A DNA stretch of 64,000 bases from Spiroplasma endosymbiont of Polydrusus cervinus (GCF_964019755.1 NZ_OZ026469.1:558001-622000); one strand, 5' to 3'; shown: positions 46,538-60,996, counted from the first letter of the stretch. The notes: generated by a model not told the origin, from the letters alone. Translations and numbers: made by a program.

Positions 46538-47765
46538 TTAAGGCTTTTTAATTTTAACATCAATTGCATTTTTTTGACCAGTAGCATTGTTTTTACCCTC
46601 AATTTGAACTGAAATAGTTTTATCATTTGTAATATCTATTGGTCAGTCTTCGCCCTTACTTTCAATAAAGTAAAAAAAATCACTTTCAGTTAAAGAACTA
46701 TAAATTGCTCTAACTGCTTTAAAACAACATCTTTAAATTGTAATTTTAATTGTTCTGCTGTTGGGGTCTTGCTGGGTCTGCAACATGAATAGTTGGTTTA
46801 TCTAATTTATTAATTTTACTAATATCAATTTTTGTAACAATATGTTTAATAATTCCCTTAGGTTCAACTACAGCTCCACCTAAATATAAAACTCTTTCCA
46901 TAATCAAAGTATTACCCATACCAGTACCTAATGCAGCAGCACCAACTCTTAACGGAATATGGTCTTTTTTGCGTAAGATACGGGGATCATATTTTTTACT
47001 AAACTTAAAAGCAATTGCATTAACACCATCTGGTAATAGTCTGATTGTTCCTTCTAAACCATCTTTATTAATAATTGGTAATTTTTTAGGAACCATATAA
47101 TATGTTGTTCCTTCAACAGTTTTCATTGCTCCGCTCCTTGCAATTACACTATTTATTTGGTCATTTGCTCCAAGTTGCAACTGTAATTTATTACGAATTC
47201 CACGAATAAAATCAGCGGAACCTAAAGCAACTGTTTCTGATGGGGTAAAACCATTTTCATATATTTTATCCATAATTTCATCATAAATTTGTAAAGCATT
47301 TGTATAATCCGCTTTTTGCCCTTGAATAGTTGTAACTGTTCCTTTATTAATAATTTCTAAAATTTTATTGCGTTTATAAGCAGCTTCTGTATCCATTGCT
47401 TGTTCTATATCAGCAGCCCAAAGATTAGGGTTAAATTCACTTTCTACAGGGTCTAATTTACGAGTAAAAATTAAAATTTTATCTAATTCAACAATCCCAT
47501 CTTCAAATTCCACTGTTGAATATTTTAATAGGTTATCATCAGTATTAAATACTTGTCCATCTTTTCCTAAACCTTGATTATATTTAATATTTTTCTTTCT
47601 TTTATATATTAAACCAAACTTATTTGCTTCTTTTCATGCAAATAATGCTTCTCAACTAAATTTTTGTTGATAAGTTTGTAAATATCATTGGTCAAATGCT
47701 TCGCACTCTTTTTGTGTTGCTTTGTTAGCAATATCACCAAATATTCTTTGTGGATTTTGTGCCAT
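46538..47765 (-). pseudogene. Second major capsid protein with spiralin-like tail, C-terminally frameshifted
   Basis: MAQNPQRIFGDIANKATQKECEAFDQWYL..., open for 339 codons to 46746. Includes DPRILRKKDHIPLRVGAAALGTGMGN, an encapsulin/HK97-like capsid pattern. It then shows the KIDISKINKLDKPTIHVAD linker, after which two indels break the domain (EQLKLQFKDVVLK...WPIDITNDKTISVQIEGKNNATG). The body is unlike the capsid at 27064 but the C-terminal 100 residues are homologous. Third-last gene before the left boundary repeat. Confidence 0.62.
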
Positions 47766-47782
47766 AATTATCTCCTTCTTTC

Positions 47783-48293
47783 TTATTTATTAAATACATT
47801 GTCTGTATCTAAAATATTGGTTTCTTTATTTTCTACTTTTGGTACACACCACCAGTATTAATGGTTTGTACTTTAATTAATTCATCATAAACACTTTGTA
47901 AGTGTGTTTTAATAGCTCCAATATCATCATTAATATCATAAGATTTTAACAAGACATTTTTAAATTCTTCATTATCAGTTAAATAATTAATAAAGTCATT
48001 TAGACTGCGCCCTGTTTAGTAAGTATTAATAAACAGGGCGCAGTCTAAATGACTTCAATTTGTTTTAATTGCAGTGTTTATTGTTCTAATTGTGAAATTA
48101 ATTCAGTATTTTTTGTTTGTAGTTCGTTGATTTGTTGATTGCTATTTTCTAAATTACTTGCATTAAATTCTCCAAATTCGGCAGTGTTTTCTAAAATAAC
48201 TTCTGGTGTTTTAATATCAAAACTATTATCTTCATTTTTAATTGGTTCATTATTTTCATTTATAAGAACATATTTTACATTTTTTAATGCCAT
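47783..48293 (-). pseudogene. Scaffold-like protein, interrupted by IS3 palindrome
   Basis: MALKNVKYVLINENNEPIKNEDNSF..., with a coiled coil (NLENSNQQINELQTKNTELISQLEQ), TAA at 48078, then an IS3-end palindrome (48001-48047). It continues NDFINYLTDNEEFKNVLLKSYDIND... and, after a 1-bp shift, VPKVENKETNILDTDNVFNK. It lies directly upstream of the second capsid gene, as scaffold genes do. Confidence 0.6.
47993..48055. repeat. Perfect palindrome made from an IS3 end
   Basis: Both arms read inwards AAGTCATT then TAGACTGCGCCCTGTTTA; the 26-bp arms flank a short AT centre. The TAGACTG... part is the orfB-side end of the IS3 family. The 8 outer bases are palindromic too, so gene sequence was captured in the inversion. 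Confidence 0.75.
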
Positions 48294-48304
48294 TGTTTTT
48301 CCTC

Positions 48305-48706
48305 CTATTTTTTAATATTTGTATTTGTTCTTTTTCTAATTGCCTTTTGTATAATTTCAAAACTATCAACGCGAAAAGATAAAAAATATCGTTTAGTTTT
48401 TATATTTAAATGATTAAATACTGAGCCTTTAATTTTTATCTCATCATCTTTTCTTAATTTCAAAAAATTAGTTAAAATAGATGGGTTATATATTGATAAT
48501 GTTGAGTAATTTAATCCGTCTCACTGACATTTCGCCGAACAACAAGCATCAACTTCAACACCACTGGCAACCAGAGCCTTAATTTTTGTTTTAATAGGAT
48601 TTTCATGTAATCTAACAGTTAATTCTAATTTATTAACTCTTTTATTTTTAATTTTAGGTTTATTAGCTATTTATTTTTTAGATAAATTACTTTTAGTTTG
48701 GGACAT
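48305..48706 (-). pseudogene. Phage early-type protein, nonsense
   Basis: 134 codons: MSQTKSNLSKK, TAA, IANKPKIKNKRVNKLELTVRLHENPIKTKIKALVASGVEVDACCSAKCQWDGL...IKGSVFNHLNIKTKRYFLSFRVDSFEII. The strand-rich middle suggests an OB-fold-like nucleic-acid-binding protein, but no family is certain. The start overlaps the preceding stop (TAATG). Confidence 0.5.
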
Positions 48707-48985
48707 TATTTCACATCCTTACTAGGTAATTTGTCATATTTTTCTTTCGAAATATAACCCCTATACATATTCTTTAAATCAAGAACAATAAGAAAATCTT
48801 CTTTAAATAATATTTGTTGTTTTAATTCTTCAATTTTACTATCTAAATTTTGATTAAAATAATGTGCCATATCTATTTGTTGTTTAAAACTATTAATTTC
48901 TTGTTCTTTTTCGGCAAGTTCTTTTTTAAGAGTTTCATTTCCTTCTTTAAGTTTGTCAAATTTTATTAATTCTGTTATAGTTATT
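48706..48985 (-). pseudogene. Coiled-coil phage protein lacking a start codon
   Basis: Frame ITITELIKFDKLKEGNETLKKELAEKEQEINSFKQQIDMAHYFNQNLDSKIEELKQQ... to TAA 48706-48708. No ATG/GTG/TTG follows the GAAGGATAAAT ribosome site, so the start appears mutated. The N-terminus recalls that of the Gp157-like protein at 63530 (ITIKELI). Confidence 0.5.
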
Positions 48986-48987
48986 AT

Positions 48988-49425
48988 TTATCCTTCTTTT
49001 TTAAAAAATATTGCAAATGTTTCCAAGCATCATATTCATGTTCTGTGATTTTAATATTTCCTTTATATATATAATTTTTCTTAATGACTGGTGATTGTAA
49101 AACATATTTTAAATTAAATAGATATTTACATAAAACTTTTAAACCACCAATGAATTTAGGAGTAGATATTGGGTTTGTTATTTTTAAACCCTTATGAAGT
49201 TAATAATCTTCAATTATTACAATAACTTTATTTAAATAAGAACAAATTTTATTTTTAAATTCATTTAATATTAAATACATATTATTTATTGCTTCTTCTT
49301 CGTTTTTAGAATTAAAAGTAATATTATTAATTATTTTATTTTACAAAACATTATAAATAATAACACCAGTTTATCCAATTCCGGCGGGGTCAATTGCAAT
49401 AATATATTTTAATTTATCTGGTTTA
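48988..49425 (-). pseudogene. RuvC-like resolvase, heavily decayed
   Basis: KLKYIIAIDPAGIG, TAA, TGVIIYN... shows the first acidic motif of an RNase H-fold resolvase. Several further TAA codons follow, then KGLKITNPISTPKFIGGLKVLCKYLF...ITEHEYDAWKHLQYFLKKKDK. A different subfamily from the resolvase at 33128. Confidence 0.55.
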
Positions 49426-49427
49426 TT

Positions 49428-49693
49428 TTTTTCTCAATTTGTAATATTCTTCAACCATCCGCAGCCAAATCTAAAATATCATTAATTTTATAATGTTGCA
49501 TATATGAATTAATAACATCTAATTTATCTTCAAATAAATTTAAATACATTTTTGCTCATTCTAAACATTGAAAATCATAATGCTTTTTATGATGTGAAAT
49601 ACGACAATCAACAGGTTGACAATTAACTCAATCAAATAATGTTGTTATTTCATTTCAAGTTTTATTAATATATTTACTTTTATATTCTTACAT
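49428..49693 (-). pseudogene. Copy of the small protein at 35820, stop at codon 2
   Basis: ATG then TAA, then EYKSKYINKTWNEITTLFDWVNCQPVDCRISHHKKHYDFQCLEWAKMYLNLFEDKLDVINSYMQHYK..., about 85% identical to the protein at 35820-36101. It shows that the remnant's early genes are relatives of the other prophage. Confidence 0.7.
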
Positions 49694-49723
49694 AATATTT
49701 TTCTCCTTTATTTTTATTTTTTT

Positions 49724-49803
49724 TGTAAATTGTAAATACTAAATCATAAAAAGTTAACTATTAATTTAGTTAACTTTTTATGATTTAGTATTTACAATTT
49801 ACA
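49724..49803. repeat. 80-bp perfect palindrome
   Basis: Two 37-bp arms (49724-49760 and 49767-49803) with a 6-nt centre. The arm contains TAAATCATAAAAAGTTAAC, the IS30-end-type repeat seen at 38166, 40452, 44300 and 55075. It forms the right boundary of the prophage remnant, just downstream of the rRNA operon's end. Confidence 0.85.
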
Positions 49804-49879
49804 GATAAAATTTAATAAATTATTTTTAGTGTGCTATAATTTACACCATCCATCATGTAAATATGATAAATTATAAATT

Positions 49880-49899
49880 AAAAAGGTCGAAACCTTTTT
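49880..49899 (-). terminator. rRNA operon terminator
   Basis: Stem AAAAAGGT / ACCTTTTT with a TTCG tetraloop on the minus strand and a T run after it, directly behind the 5S gene. Confidence 0.8.
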
Positions 49900-50005
49900 A
49901 ACCTGGCACTGCCCTATTTTCACCTTGCGACTATCGTTGGCGTAATAGTGCTTAACTGCCGTGTTCGGGATGGGAACGGGTGTGTCCACTATGCCATAAG
50001 CACCA
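49900..50005 (-). rRNA. rrf: 5S ribosomal RNA
   Basis: About 106 nt. Minus strand contains the diagnostic CCCGTTCCCATCCCGAACAC and ends GCCAGGTT. Last gene of the 16S-23S-5S operon. Confidence 0.93.
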
Positions 50006-50082
50006 GATTTATCTGAGGGAAATTATCCGCTCAAAACTAGATAATAAACTATCTAAAATTTGTAAATAAGCTCTCGCTTTTT

Positions 50083-52993
<2,911 letters not shown>

Positions 52994-53265
52994 GTTTTAT
53001 AAATTATTTGACCTGATTTTAAATCAGTTTTTTTGAGAATCATTTACAAATATAACTGTGAAATTTTAGTTATTTTTAAAAAATAAATAAAATTTTGAAT
53101 TATTGTTATTTTAATAACATGATTAAAATAACAAGATGTCTATTATCCAGTTTTCAAAGAACAATTTGCAATAACATTTTTTGTTATTGTCAGAGAACTA
53201 ATCTCTGAAAACTAAACATAACGGTCATTAAAACTAATTAATTACTATAAAGTATTAATTCCATA
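52994..53265 (-). other. 16S-23S spacer without tRNA
   Basis: 270 nt, AT-rich, with no tRNA. It contains GTTATTTTAA/TTAAAATAAC (53101-53132), half of the 23S processing stem (53137-53157) and half of the 16S processing stem (53202-53221, CTGAAAACTAAACATAAC), whose partner is at about 54858-54877. Confidence 0.75.
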
Positions 53266-54788
<1,523 letters not shown>

Positions 54789-55188
54789 AAAAATATTGTT
54801 TTTGTTCCTAACTTTAATGACGGATATTCATTGAATAAATGATTATCTTTTGTTGTTATGTTTAGTTTTCAAAGATCGTTGTTGTGTCAGCAAAACACCT
54901 TCTAAATTATACAAAATTATGCGATTATTGTCAATAACTTTTTTTACTTTTTTTCATATTTTTAGTATTGTTTTTAATTTAAGTAAGTAATAACTTGTTA
55001 TCAACTGACACCTTTATAAGTATATAAAATCCTCATCTTTTTGCAAGTGTTTTTGGTAAAAATATTAATATTTTTATTTTTAATTTGTTATAATTTTATT
55101 AACTTTTTATGATTTATTTTTACAGTATACACATTTTATTAGCGTATAATAAATTTATAAATAAAAAAGAAAGAACGGAGGAAAAATC
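54789..55188 (-). promoter_or_regulatory. rRNA operon promoter region and IS30-end remnant
   Basis: Minus-strand -35 TTGACA (54930-54935) and -10 TATAAT (54907-54912) separated by exactly 17 bp, with the 16S leader and processing stem following. On the far side (55075-55130) is the IS30-end repeat also found upstream of recD2. An RBS AACGGAGG before 55189 serves the nitroreductase remnant. Confidence 0.8.
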
Positions 55189-55826
55189 GTGAGTGTTCAA
55201 GGAACAGTGCAATTTCGGAAAGCAATTAAAATTTATGATAAAATAAAAACAGTTAATGAAGCTGATTTAAAAACAATTTTAGCAACAGGAACTTTAGCTC
55301 CTAGTTCAAATGGATTAGAACCAGTCAAAGTTATTATTAAAGATCAAAAGCTGAAAGAACAAGCAGCATTAAAATGTTTTATGCCAGGTAATCAACAAAA
55401 AGTAAAAGATGCCCCTGTTTTAGCGTTATTATTTAGGAGCAAATGGAGATTATTTAACTTTAGACGAATTTTTGACAAATCGATTAGGTCGCATTTTTAC
55501 TGGGGAAACATTAAAAACAAATGTACATGGAATGAGTAATTATTTAAAAAGTTATCCGAGCCCAGATATGTTTGCTGATGAATAAAGCACATATCGTTGC
55601 CAGTTTTATGACTTTACAAGCTGCTGTTTTAAAAATTGGATCAAGTATTATGGGAGCGATTACACGAATTGAAACTAGTTCTTTCTTTAGTGAACATCAA
55701 ATTGTTGACCCAACAAAATGACATTTAGCTTTAGGAATGTTATTTGGATATTATGATGATAAAGTCACAGGAACTAGTTTTCCCCGCTTACGGATTGCGG
55801 AAGATGAATTTGTCACTATTTTTTAA
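55189..55826 (+). pseudogene. Nitroreductase-family flavoprotein, frameshifted
   Basis: MSVQGTVQFRKAIKIYDKIKTVNEADLKTILATGTLAPSSNGLEPVKVIIK... has the nitroreductase start (R.A...Y.....I.....L..IL.....APSS.N.QP). A shift near 55433 leads to GANGDYLTLDEFLTNRLGRIF..., a second near 55583 leads to ...AHIVASFMTLQAAVLKIGSSIMGAITR...DEFVTIF. An FMN-dependent NAD(P)H oxidoreductase when intact. Host gene; start codon GTG. Confidence 0.75.
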
Positions 55827-55870
55827 AATTTAATTAATAAAAATTTTACGAAAAATAGTTTAATAACATA

Positions 55871-56290
55871 ATGAAAACATCTTTAAAAAAATTTTGAATT
55901 ATTAGTTTACTTACTAATATCCTTTTTCTACTAATCCAAGTTAGCATCACAATTCCGTTAATATGATATAAAAAACAATGACAGTTAAATAATAGTGATT
56001 TATCGCAAATATTCTTTGGAATTCTAATTGTTATCATTTTAGCACTGTTCATTACAAATTGAATCCTTGTTAAAAACCCCTTACGAAAACTAAATATTAC
56101 TAAAGAATTAACCCCTTGGCAGGCTGAGATTGGTTTTCAAATTATTACCAAATATACCCATTTACAAACAGAATATAATGGCTATATATGATACTTAAAG
56201 AAAAAAAGTTTTATTCTACTTGCAACGCTTGGCATTAACTTTGGTTATGCCTTAATCGCCGCTGTTGTGTTTTCAATTTTAGGATTGTAA
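55871..56290 (+). CDS. Integral membrane protein
   Basis: 139 aa with four Trp from TGA. Hydrophobic spans: FWIISLLTNILFLLIQVSITIPLIW, IFFGILIVIILALFITNWIL, FILLATLGINFGYALIAAVVF. Soluble loop with KNPLRKLNITKELTPWQAEIGF. Probably a host gene. No family recognised. Confidence 0.7.
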
Positions 56291-56299
56291 AGTGTAAAT

Positions 56300-56520
56300 T
56301 ATCCCGCGTAATTTACAATCTTCAATTAACTTTCAATTACTTCCAACTGGTGATTGTTGTGGTTTGGGTTCTGGTTTATTACTCGCCGTTTTCACTATTA
56401 TTTGGTTTTTCGCAACTAATTAATGATGTTGTACTTGTTGCTTTTAATCCGATTGCTCCTAAAATATTTAAAATGTTATAATTTATGTGCAATAATTATA
56501 ACATTTTAAATATTTTAGGA
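56300..56520 (-). pseudogene. Lipoprotein remnant (inverted copy)
   Basis: Minus strand reads AIGLKATSTTSLISCEKPNNSENGE then TAA: the end of a lipoprotein leader with its Cys. Inverted near-copy of 45528-45680. Next to an IS30 start in both places. Confidence 0.55.
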
Positions 56521-56528
56521 GGTAAAGT

Positions 56529-56789
56529 ATGAAAAAATATGAAAGATTAGATTTTAATGAAAGAGTAAATTTGGAAAAATTAAAAGATAATGAATTATTT
56601 AAAAAGAAAAATGGAACAATTAATATTCGAAAAATTGCTAAGCAAATGAATAGAGATTATAGAACTATTTGGCAAGAGTTAAATATGTTTGATAATATTA
56701 ATGATTATAATGCTGCAAAAGCACAAAAAATACATGATAAAAATAAAAAACAATGTCGTAAATATTCAATGTTAAATTCACAAGATTAA
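56529..56789 (+). pseudogene. IS30-family transposase, truncated by IS3
   Basis: First 86 codons intact from ATG with RBS TTAGGAGGT: MKKYERLDFNERVNLEKLKDNELFKKKNGTINIRKIAKQMNRDYRTIWQEL..., then cut by the IS3 left end at 56790. The remainder is not found on the other side, so the insertion came with a deletion. Confidence 0.78.
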
Positions 56790-58018
56790 TAGACTGCACC
56801 CCGTTTAGTAAGTATTAATAAAAAGGTTTACAAACTTTCATTTATTATATATTTTTCTTTTTGGTTTGAATATCATTTATTTCATTTTTTAACATCATTA
56901 ATATATTCATTATGAGATTTATAATTTTTATTATGGATTGTTCCTTTTTTAAGTAATGAATGAAAACTCTCAATAATAATGTTGTCTGCACAATGATAAT
57001 TTTTACCCATTGAAATTATAATTTTGTTATCTAAACATTTACTATTATAATCTTTAGATATATATTGATATCCGTGATCTGAATGAATTGTTATTTTATT
57101 TAAATCTTTTTTTATTTTTTTAATTTTATTAATTGCATCATTTAAATTATCAATTACAAGTTTGTTATTATTAAATTTTGATCATTTTACATCAATAATT
57201 TCTTTAGTATATCCATCAAGTATTGTTGATTGATAATGTTTTTTACCATTTCAAATTAAATAAGTTACATCAGTAAATAAAATTGAAAATCTTTCTTTAA
57301 TATCATTAAAATTACGATTTACTAAATCAGGATATTTAATTATATTTTTATTTCTATTTTGTTTTATTAATATTTTTCTACGCATACGCTTTACATATTC
57401 AGCTTGAATATTATTTTCTTTCATAATTCGCAATACTTTCTTAGCATTATAAACAATGCCATAATCTTCTTTTAAATATTTGGTAATTCGACGATAACCA
57501 AATTGTTTTAAATTTTCTTCATAGACTTTTACAATATTTTTTAATGATTCGCTATCCTTACCATTACTTGAATAATTTTTATATTTATCTCAATAACTAC
57601 GCTTTAAATCTGTTATATCAAGTAATAAATTTAGTGGATATTTATTAATGTTTTCTTTGATAAAAGATACAATTTTTCTTTTATTTAATTGTAAAAGTCA
57701 TGAAGCTTTTTTAGTAATTCATACCTAACTTTGTAATAGTTTAAATCTCTTTTTTCAAATGATTCTTTTGGACCTTTATTGGTGTTTAAAATTCCTTTCT
57801 TAAAATTTTCATACCATGAAGCAACAGTTTTTTTATTAATTTGATATTTTTTTGCAATAAAACTTATACTATTATTTTTAACCTCGTGTACTATCATTTT
57901 TCGAAAATATGCTGTATATTTATTAAATTTTTGTCCTTTTCTTGCCATATAAAAATACACCTCCTTTAAAGTTTAGCAAAGACTTTTTTTCTTTACTTAC
58001 TTTTTTGGGTGCAGTCTA
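56790..58018 (-). mobile_element. IS3-family copy E, complete
   Basis: 1229 bp, TAGACTGCACCC ends. It sits between the IS30 fragment and the stop codon of the phage gene at 58019, so it marks a host/prophage or IS/prophage junction. Confidence 0.9.
56828..57960 (-). CDS. IS3 OrfAB transposase (copy E)
   Basis: orfA 57960-57685 (IVHEVKN variant, His for Gln) and orfB in the -1 frame to 56828. Slippery site and DDE motifs intact. Confidence 0.83.
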
Positions 58019-58345
58019 TTAAAATTCTGGCAAAATTGGATTTTTTTCTTGTCTTTTATTACCACGAATATTTTCAACATCAATATAATAATTATCTAAT
58101 TGACGAATTTTTTTGTCCATATCATCAATTAATCATTCAATTTTACAAAATTTTTTAAGAAAATTAATTTTTGATTTATCTAATTTAACATTATTATTAA
58201 TCAATATTTTTTTATAATCTTTAAAAAAATTGTTTATTTCTTTTTCTCCTTTTAAATTTAGTTCATTTTCGTTTAAAATCGTATTATTTTTATTTATTTT
58301 TGGGTTATTTTTTATCAAGTTTTTATTATTTGTCTTACTTTCCAT
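58019..58345 (-). CDS. Basic helical protein, unknown
   Basis: 108 aa: MESKTNNKNLIKNNPKINKNNTIL..., then helix-rich INNFFKDYKKILINNNVKLDKSKINFLKKFCKIEWLIDDMDKKIRQLDNYYIDVENI. RBS AGGGG. The stop codon touches the IS3 end, so the natural end may be lost. Function unknown. Confidence 0.5.
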
Positions 58346-58369
58346 TAATAAAACCCCTTATTTTATATA

Positions 58370-58564
58370 ATTTACTTCATCACACCACAAAATTTTTACC
58401 TTTTGTGTGCACGTGCCCCTATCCCTCGGTAGCCCAAAATACCTTTAAAATAAGGTACAATAGAGGGGTAAAATAAAAATATAATTATATATTTAAAAAT
58501 CACTGACATAATAACGTCAATTAAATTGTTTGTCAAATTAAATAATTAAAAATTATATATTTTT
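58370..58564 (-). promoter_or_regulatory. Structured leader upstream of the 58345 gene
   Basis: On the minus strand: ACCCCTCTATT, hairpin TACCTT/AAGGTA, then GGGCTACCGAGGGATAGGGG and a CACAAAAGGT/ACCTTTTGTG-like pair, all GC-richer than the surroundings. It is followed by the RBS. Looks like a folded 5' leader or small RNA; no known class recognised. Confidence 0.4.
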
Positions 58565-59772
58565 TTAATCTACTAAATGATAAAACAAAATTGCTAATTG
58601 AAAGCTCTTTTTATTATCTTGCTCAAATGAAAACTCATAAATAATATCATAATTATTTAATCATTTATATTTTTTTATAAATTGTGGATGTTCAATTATT
58701 GTGGAATTAATTTTTTCTATAATTAATGATATATTTTTATCTTTTACAAAAATAATCAACGCTGATTTTGTATCTCTTCATGTTAAATAACTTTGTAATT
58801 GATTAATCGCAAAAAATAATTGTTTTTTTCCATGTCAAATTTTACATTCAGCTATAAATATATTTTCATTATTATATTTTAGTAATATATCTGTTTTTTC
58901 CATTTCTATTAAATGCTTCAGCCATTACAGATACTTTAAAATTTAAAGAAAGTATTAATAAAATATAATCTCTAATTGTTTCTTCGTTTTTATTACGATA
59001 AATATTTTGATACTCTTCCATTCTTTTTCCAAATTCATAAATTACACCTAATATTTGTAAATAAAGATCTTCAGAAATTATTGGATCTAAATTAAAGTTA
59101 TTTTTAATATCTGGTAATTGAATTGATATTTTTTATTTTTTTTATTGGAGATACTGAAAATGTATTGTTATCTTCTATTTTTTTTAATGGAACAATTAAA
59201 TTTTTTAAAAAATCTACTTTTTGTTTAATTTTTTCTTTTTTATTATTAAAATTATCTTTTATATAATTTTCTAAAGAATTGTTATATAAATTAATTTCAT
59301 CATTTAATTATTCTGTATAAAATTTAAAATTATCTTTAATTTCATTAATTTTATCATTACAATAACCTATATTATCTTCTTTTAATTCAACAACAAAAGA
59401 AATTTCATTATTAGTTATTTTAATTTCATATTCACAATTTAATAACACGTTAATGTTAAGGTGTACTTTAATTAAATTTGAATTACCATAATATGGTATA
59501 TAAATTTTTATCATTGTTGCAATATATTTATATGTGTTTGAATTTGAAATTACATTAAAAGGAATTGGAACTATTTTTTTCTCTTCATATTTCTCTGAAT
59601 ACCAATTATCAACAAATAAATTAATGGGTTCTGTTTTATATTTATTTAATAAATATTCAAAAATTTTATATTTATCTACATTTAAAATATAATTATCTTC
59701 ATAATTATTAATTTCATTTTCAATACTATATAATAAATTTTCAAAATATAGTGATTTAGGGTTATATGACAT
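58565..59772 (-). pseudogene. PD-(D/E)xK nuclease-domain protein, broken
   Basis: About 395 codons when repaired. N-terminal MSYNPKSLYFENLLYSIENEINNYEDNYILNVDKYKIFEYLLNKYKTEP... TAA at 59306-59308, a homopolymer shift near 59145 (PIKKI), and a second A-run shift near 58912. The C-terminal domain ETIRDYILLILSLNFKVSVMAEAFNRNGK + TDILLKYNNENIFIAECKIWHGKKQLFFAINQLQSYLTWRDTKSALIIFV shows the D...E-x-K nuclease core. Such island-borne proteins are often defence-related; that role is inference. Confidence 0.62.
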
Positions 59773-59795
59773 TATTATTTTTTCCTTTATATTTA

Positions 59796-59963
59796 TTAAT
59801 TATTTTTCAACTCATCAATTATATTATATAACATTTGCTCAGTTTCTTTAGAAAAATTACCTTTTATATGTAATTTATATATTATATTTTTTAAATTATC
59901 AAAATCAGAATTAATTATATACTCCGTTATTTTATCTAACATTTCTTTATTTATTTTTTTCAT
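59796..59963 (-). CDS. Small helical protein
   Basis: 55 aa, MKKINKEMLDKITEYIINSDFDNLKNIIYKLHIKGNFSKETEQMLYNIIDELKNN. RBS AGGAGAAAAA. Directly upstream of the nuclease-domain gene and likely cotranscribed. Could be its regulator or inhibitor. Unrecognised. Confidence 0.55.
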   Translation of the reverse strand: MKKINKEMLDKITEYIINSDFDNLKNIIYKLHIKGNFSKETEQMLYNIIDELKNN

Positions 59964-60015
59964 TTTATTTTTTCTCCTATATTTTTAACAATTATATTAA
60001 TTCTTAAATTGTTTT

Positions 60016-60483
60016 TTATTTTTTATCACATTTGTTGTATCCTAAATAAAAACCATTATCTCAATAATTATGATTATCAATATTTTCTAAATCTTTTAGT
60101 AATTTTTTTAATTCTTCTGATATTAATTCTTTTTGTTGGAGTTTAGTATTTTCATAATGATTGTTATATTCATTTAGTAAATCATTATTAGCATCATTTT
60201 TATTATGTGAATTAAAATTATTTTTATTTTCTTTTTTTAATTTTTCAAAATATAAAATTAAATTTTTTCCCATAATATTACCATTTTTATTATTAACACT
60301 ACTATGGACTACATATTTTTTATTTTCATCAATTTTTAAACTAAAATAATTTTGATAACTTGATAAACCTAAATAATTTTTATCTCAAACAACATAATCT
60401 TTTTGCTTATTTATTAAAATGTGATTATTATTATTTATTTCTTGTAAAATTAAATTTTGATTTAAATAAATTCTTTTTATCAT
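60016..60483 (-). CDS. Unknown protein with coiled coil in the nuclease cassette
   Basis: 155 aa: MIKRIYLNQNLILQEINNNNHILINKQKDYVVWDKNYLGLSSYQNYFSLKIDENKKYVV..., a beta-rich first half, then Asn/Lys-rich helix, ending YWDNGFYLGYNKCDKK. Start with RBS GAGGTTAAT. It follows the 13-codon stub of the coiled-coil gene. Function unknown. Confidence 0.5.
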
Positions 60484-60509
60484 ATTAACCTCGATTTTTT
60501 ATATTTTTT

Positions 60510-60551
60510 TTATTTGTTTTTAATTTGATTATTTAACTTTAAATTTGCCAT
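60510..60551 (-). pseudogene. Stub of the DUF1351-like gene
   Basis: MANLKLNNQIKNK then stop, 13 residues matching the start of the 263-aa protein at 35243. Its replacement by the 60483-58565 genes shows where the cassette entered. Confidence 0.6.
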
Positions 60552-60553
60552 AA

Positions 60554-60700
60554 TTAAATTTCCTCCAAATTCATATCCATAATTAAATTATCAATATATT
60601 CATATGCACTTTCTTCTAAATGGCATTCTTCAAGTGCTATATTAAACAAATCTTCTTCGCTATAAACATAACAATTTTCATTTTTTCACATATTATTCAT
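60554..60700 (-). CDS. Small acidic phage protein (second copy)
   Basis: 48 aa, MNNMWKNENCYVYSEEDLFNIALEECHLEESAYEYIDNLIMDMNLEEI, homologous to 35246-35392 with a divergent residue 7-13 segment. Intact, unlike its neighbours. Confidence 0.6.
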
Positions 60701-60983
60701 AATTTATCACCTCATAATCTGCTTCTTCATCTTCTAAATAATCAGTTATTAAACCTTTAACCTCATCAATTTCATATCATTTTAAATTTAAGTCAAAATC
60801 TGTTGGCAATGAAACATTACCTACATGTCTTTCTTCATTACCAAATTTAAGATATAAATTTAATTCTCAACTCATATCATAATCACTATCAATTTGTGCA
60901 TAAATAATATCTTTATTACTAATTTTTAATGCTTTATTATTAATTTATTTTTCATTTAAGTAATCACTAATACAATATGACAT
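60693..60983 (-). pseudogene. Copy of the 96-aa phage protein, nonsense
   Basis: Over 95% identical to 35385-35675, but the TGA (Trp) codon at residue 13 is TAA, a change that kills the frame only because TGA is sense here. One Asp-to-Gly change follows. Confidence 0.7.
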
Positions 60984-60996
60984 ATTATATTTCCTC

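Noticed and set aside
56293..56317. Terminator for the membrane-protein gene at 55871
   Set aside because: There is a GTAAATTA/TAATTTAC inverted repeat but no T run, and the sequence belongs to the lipoprotein remnant also found at 45680.
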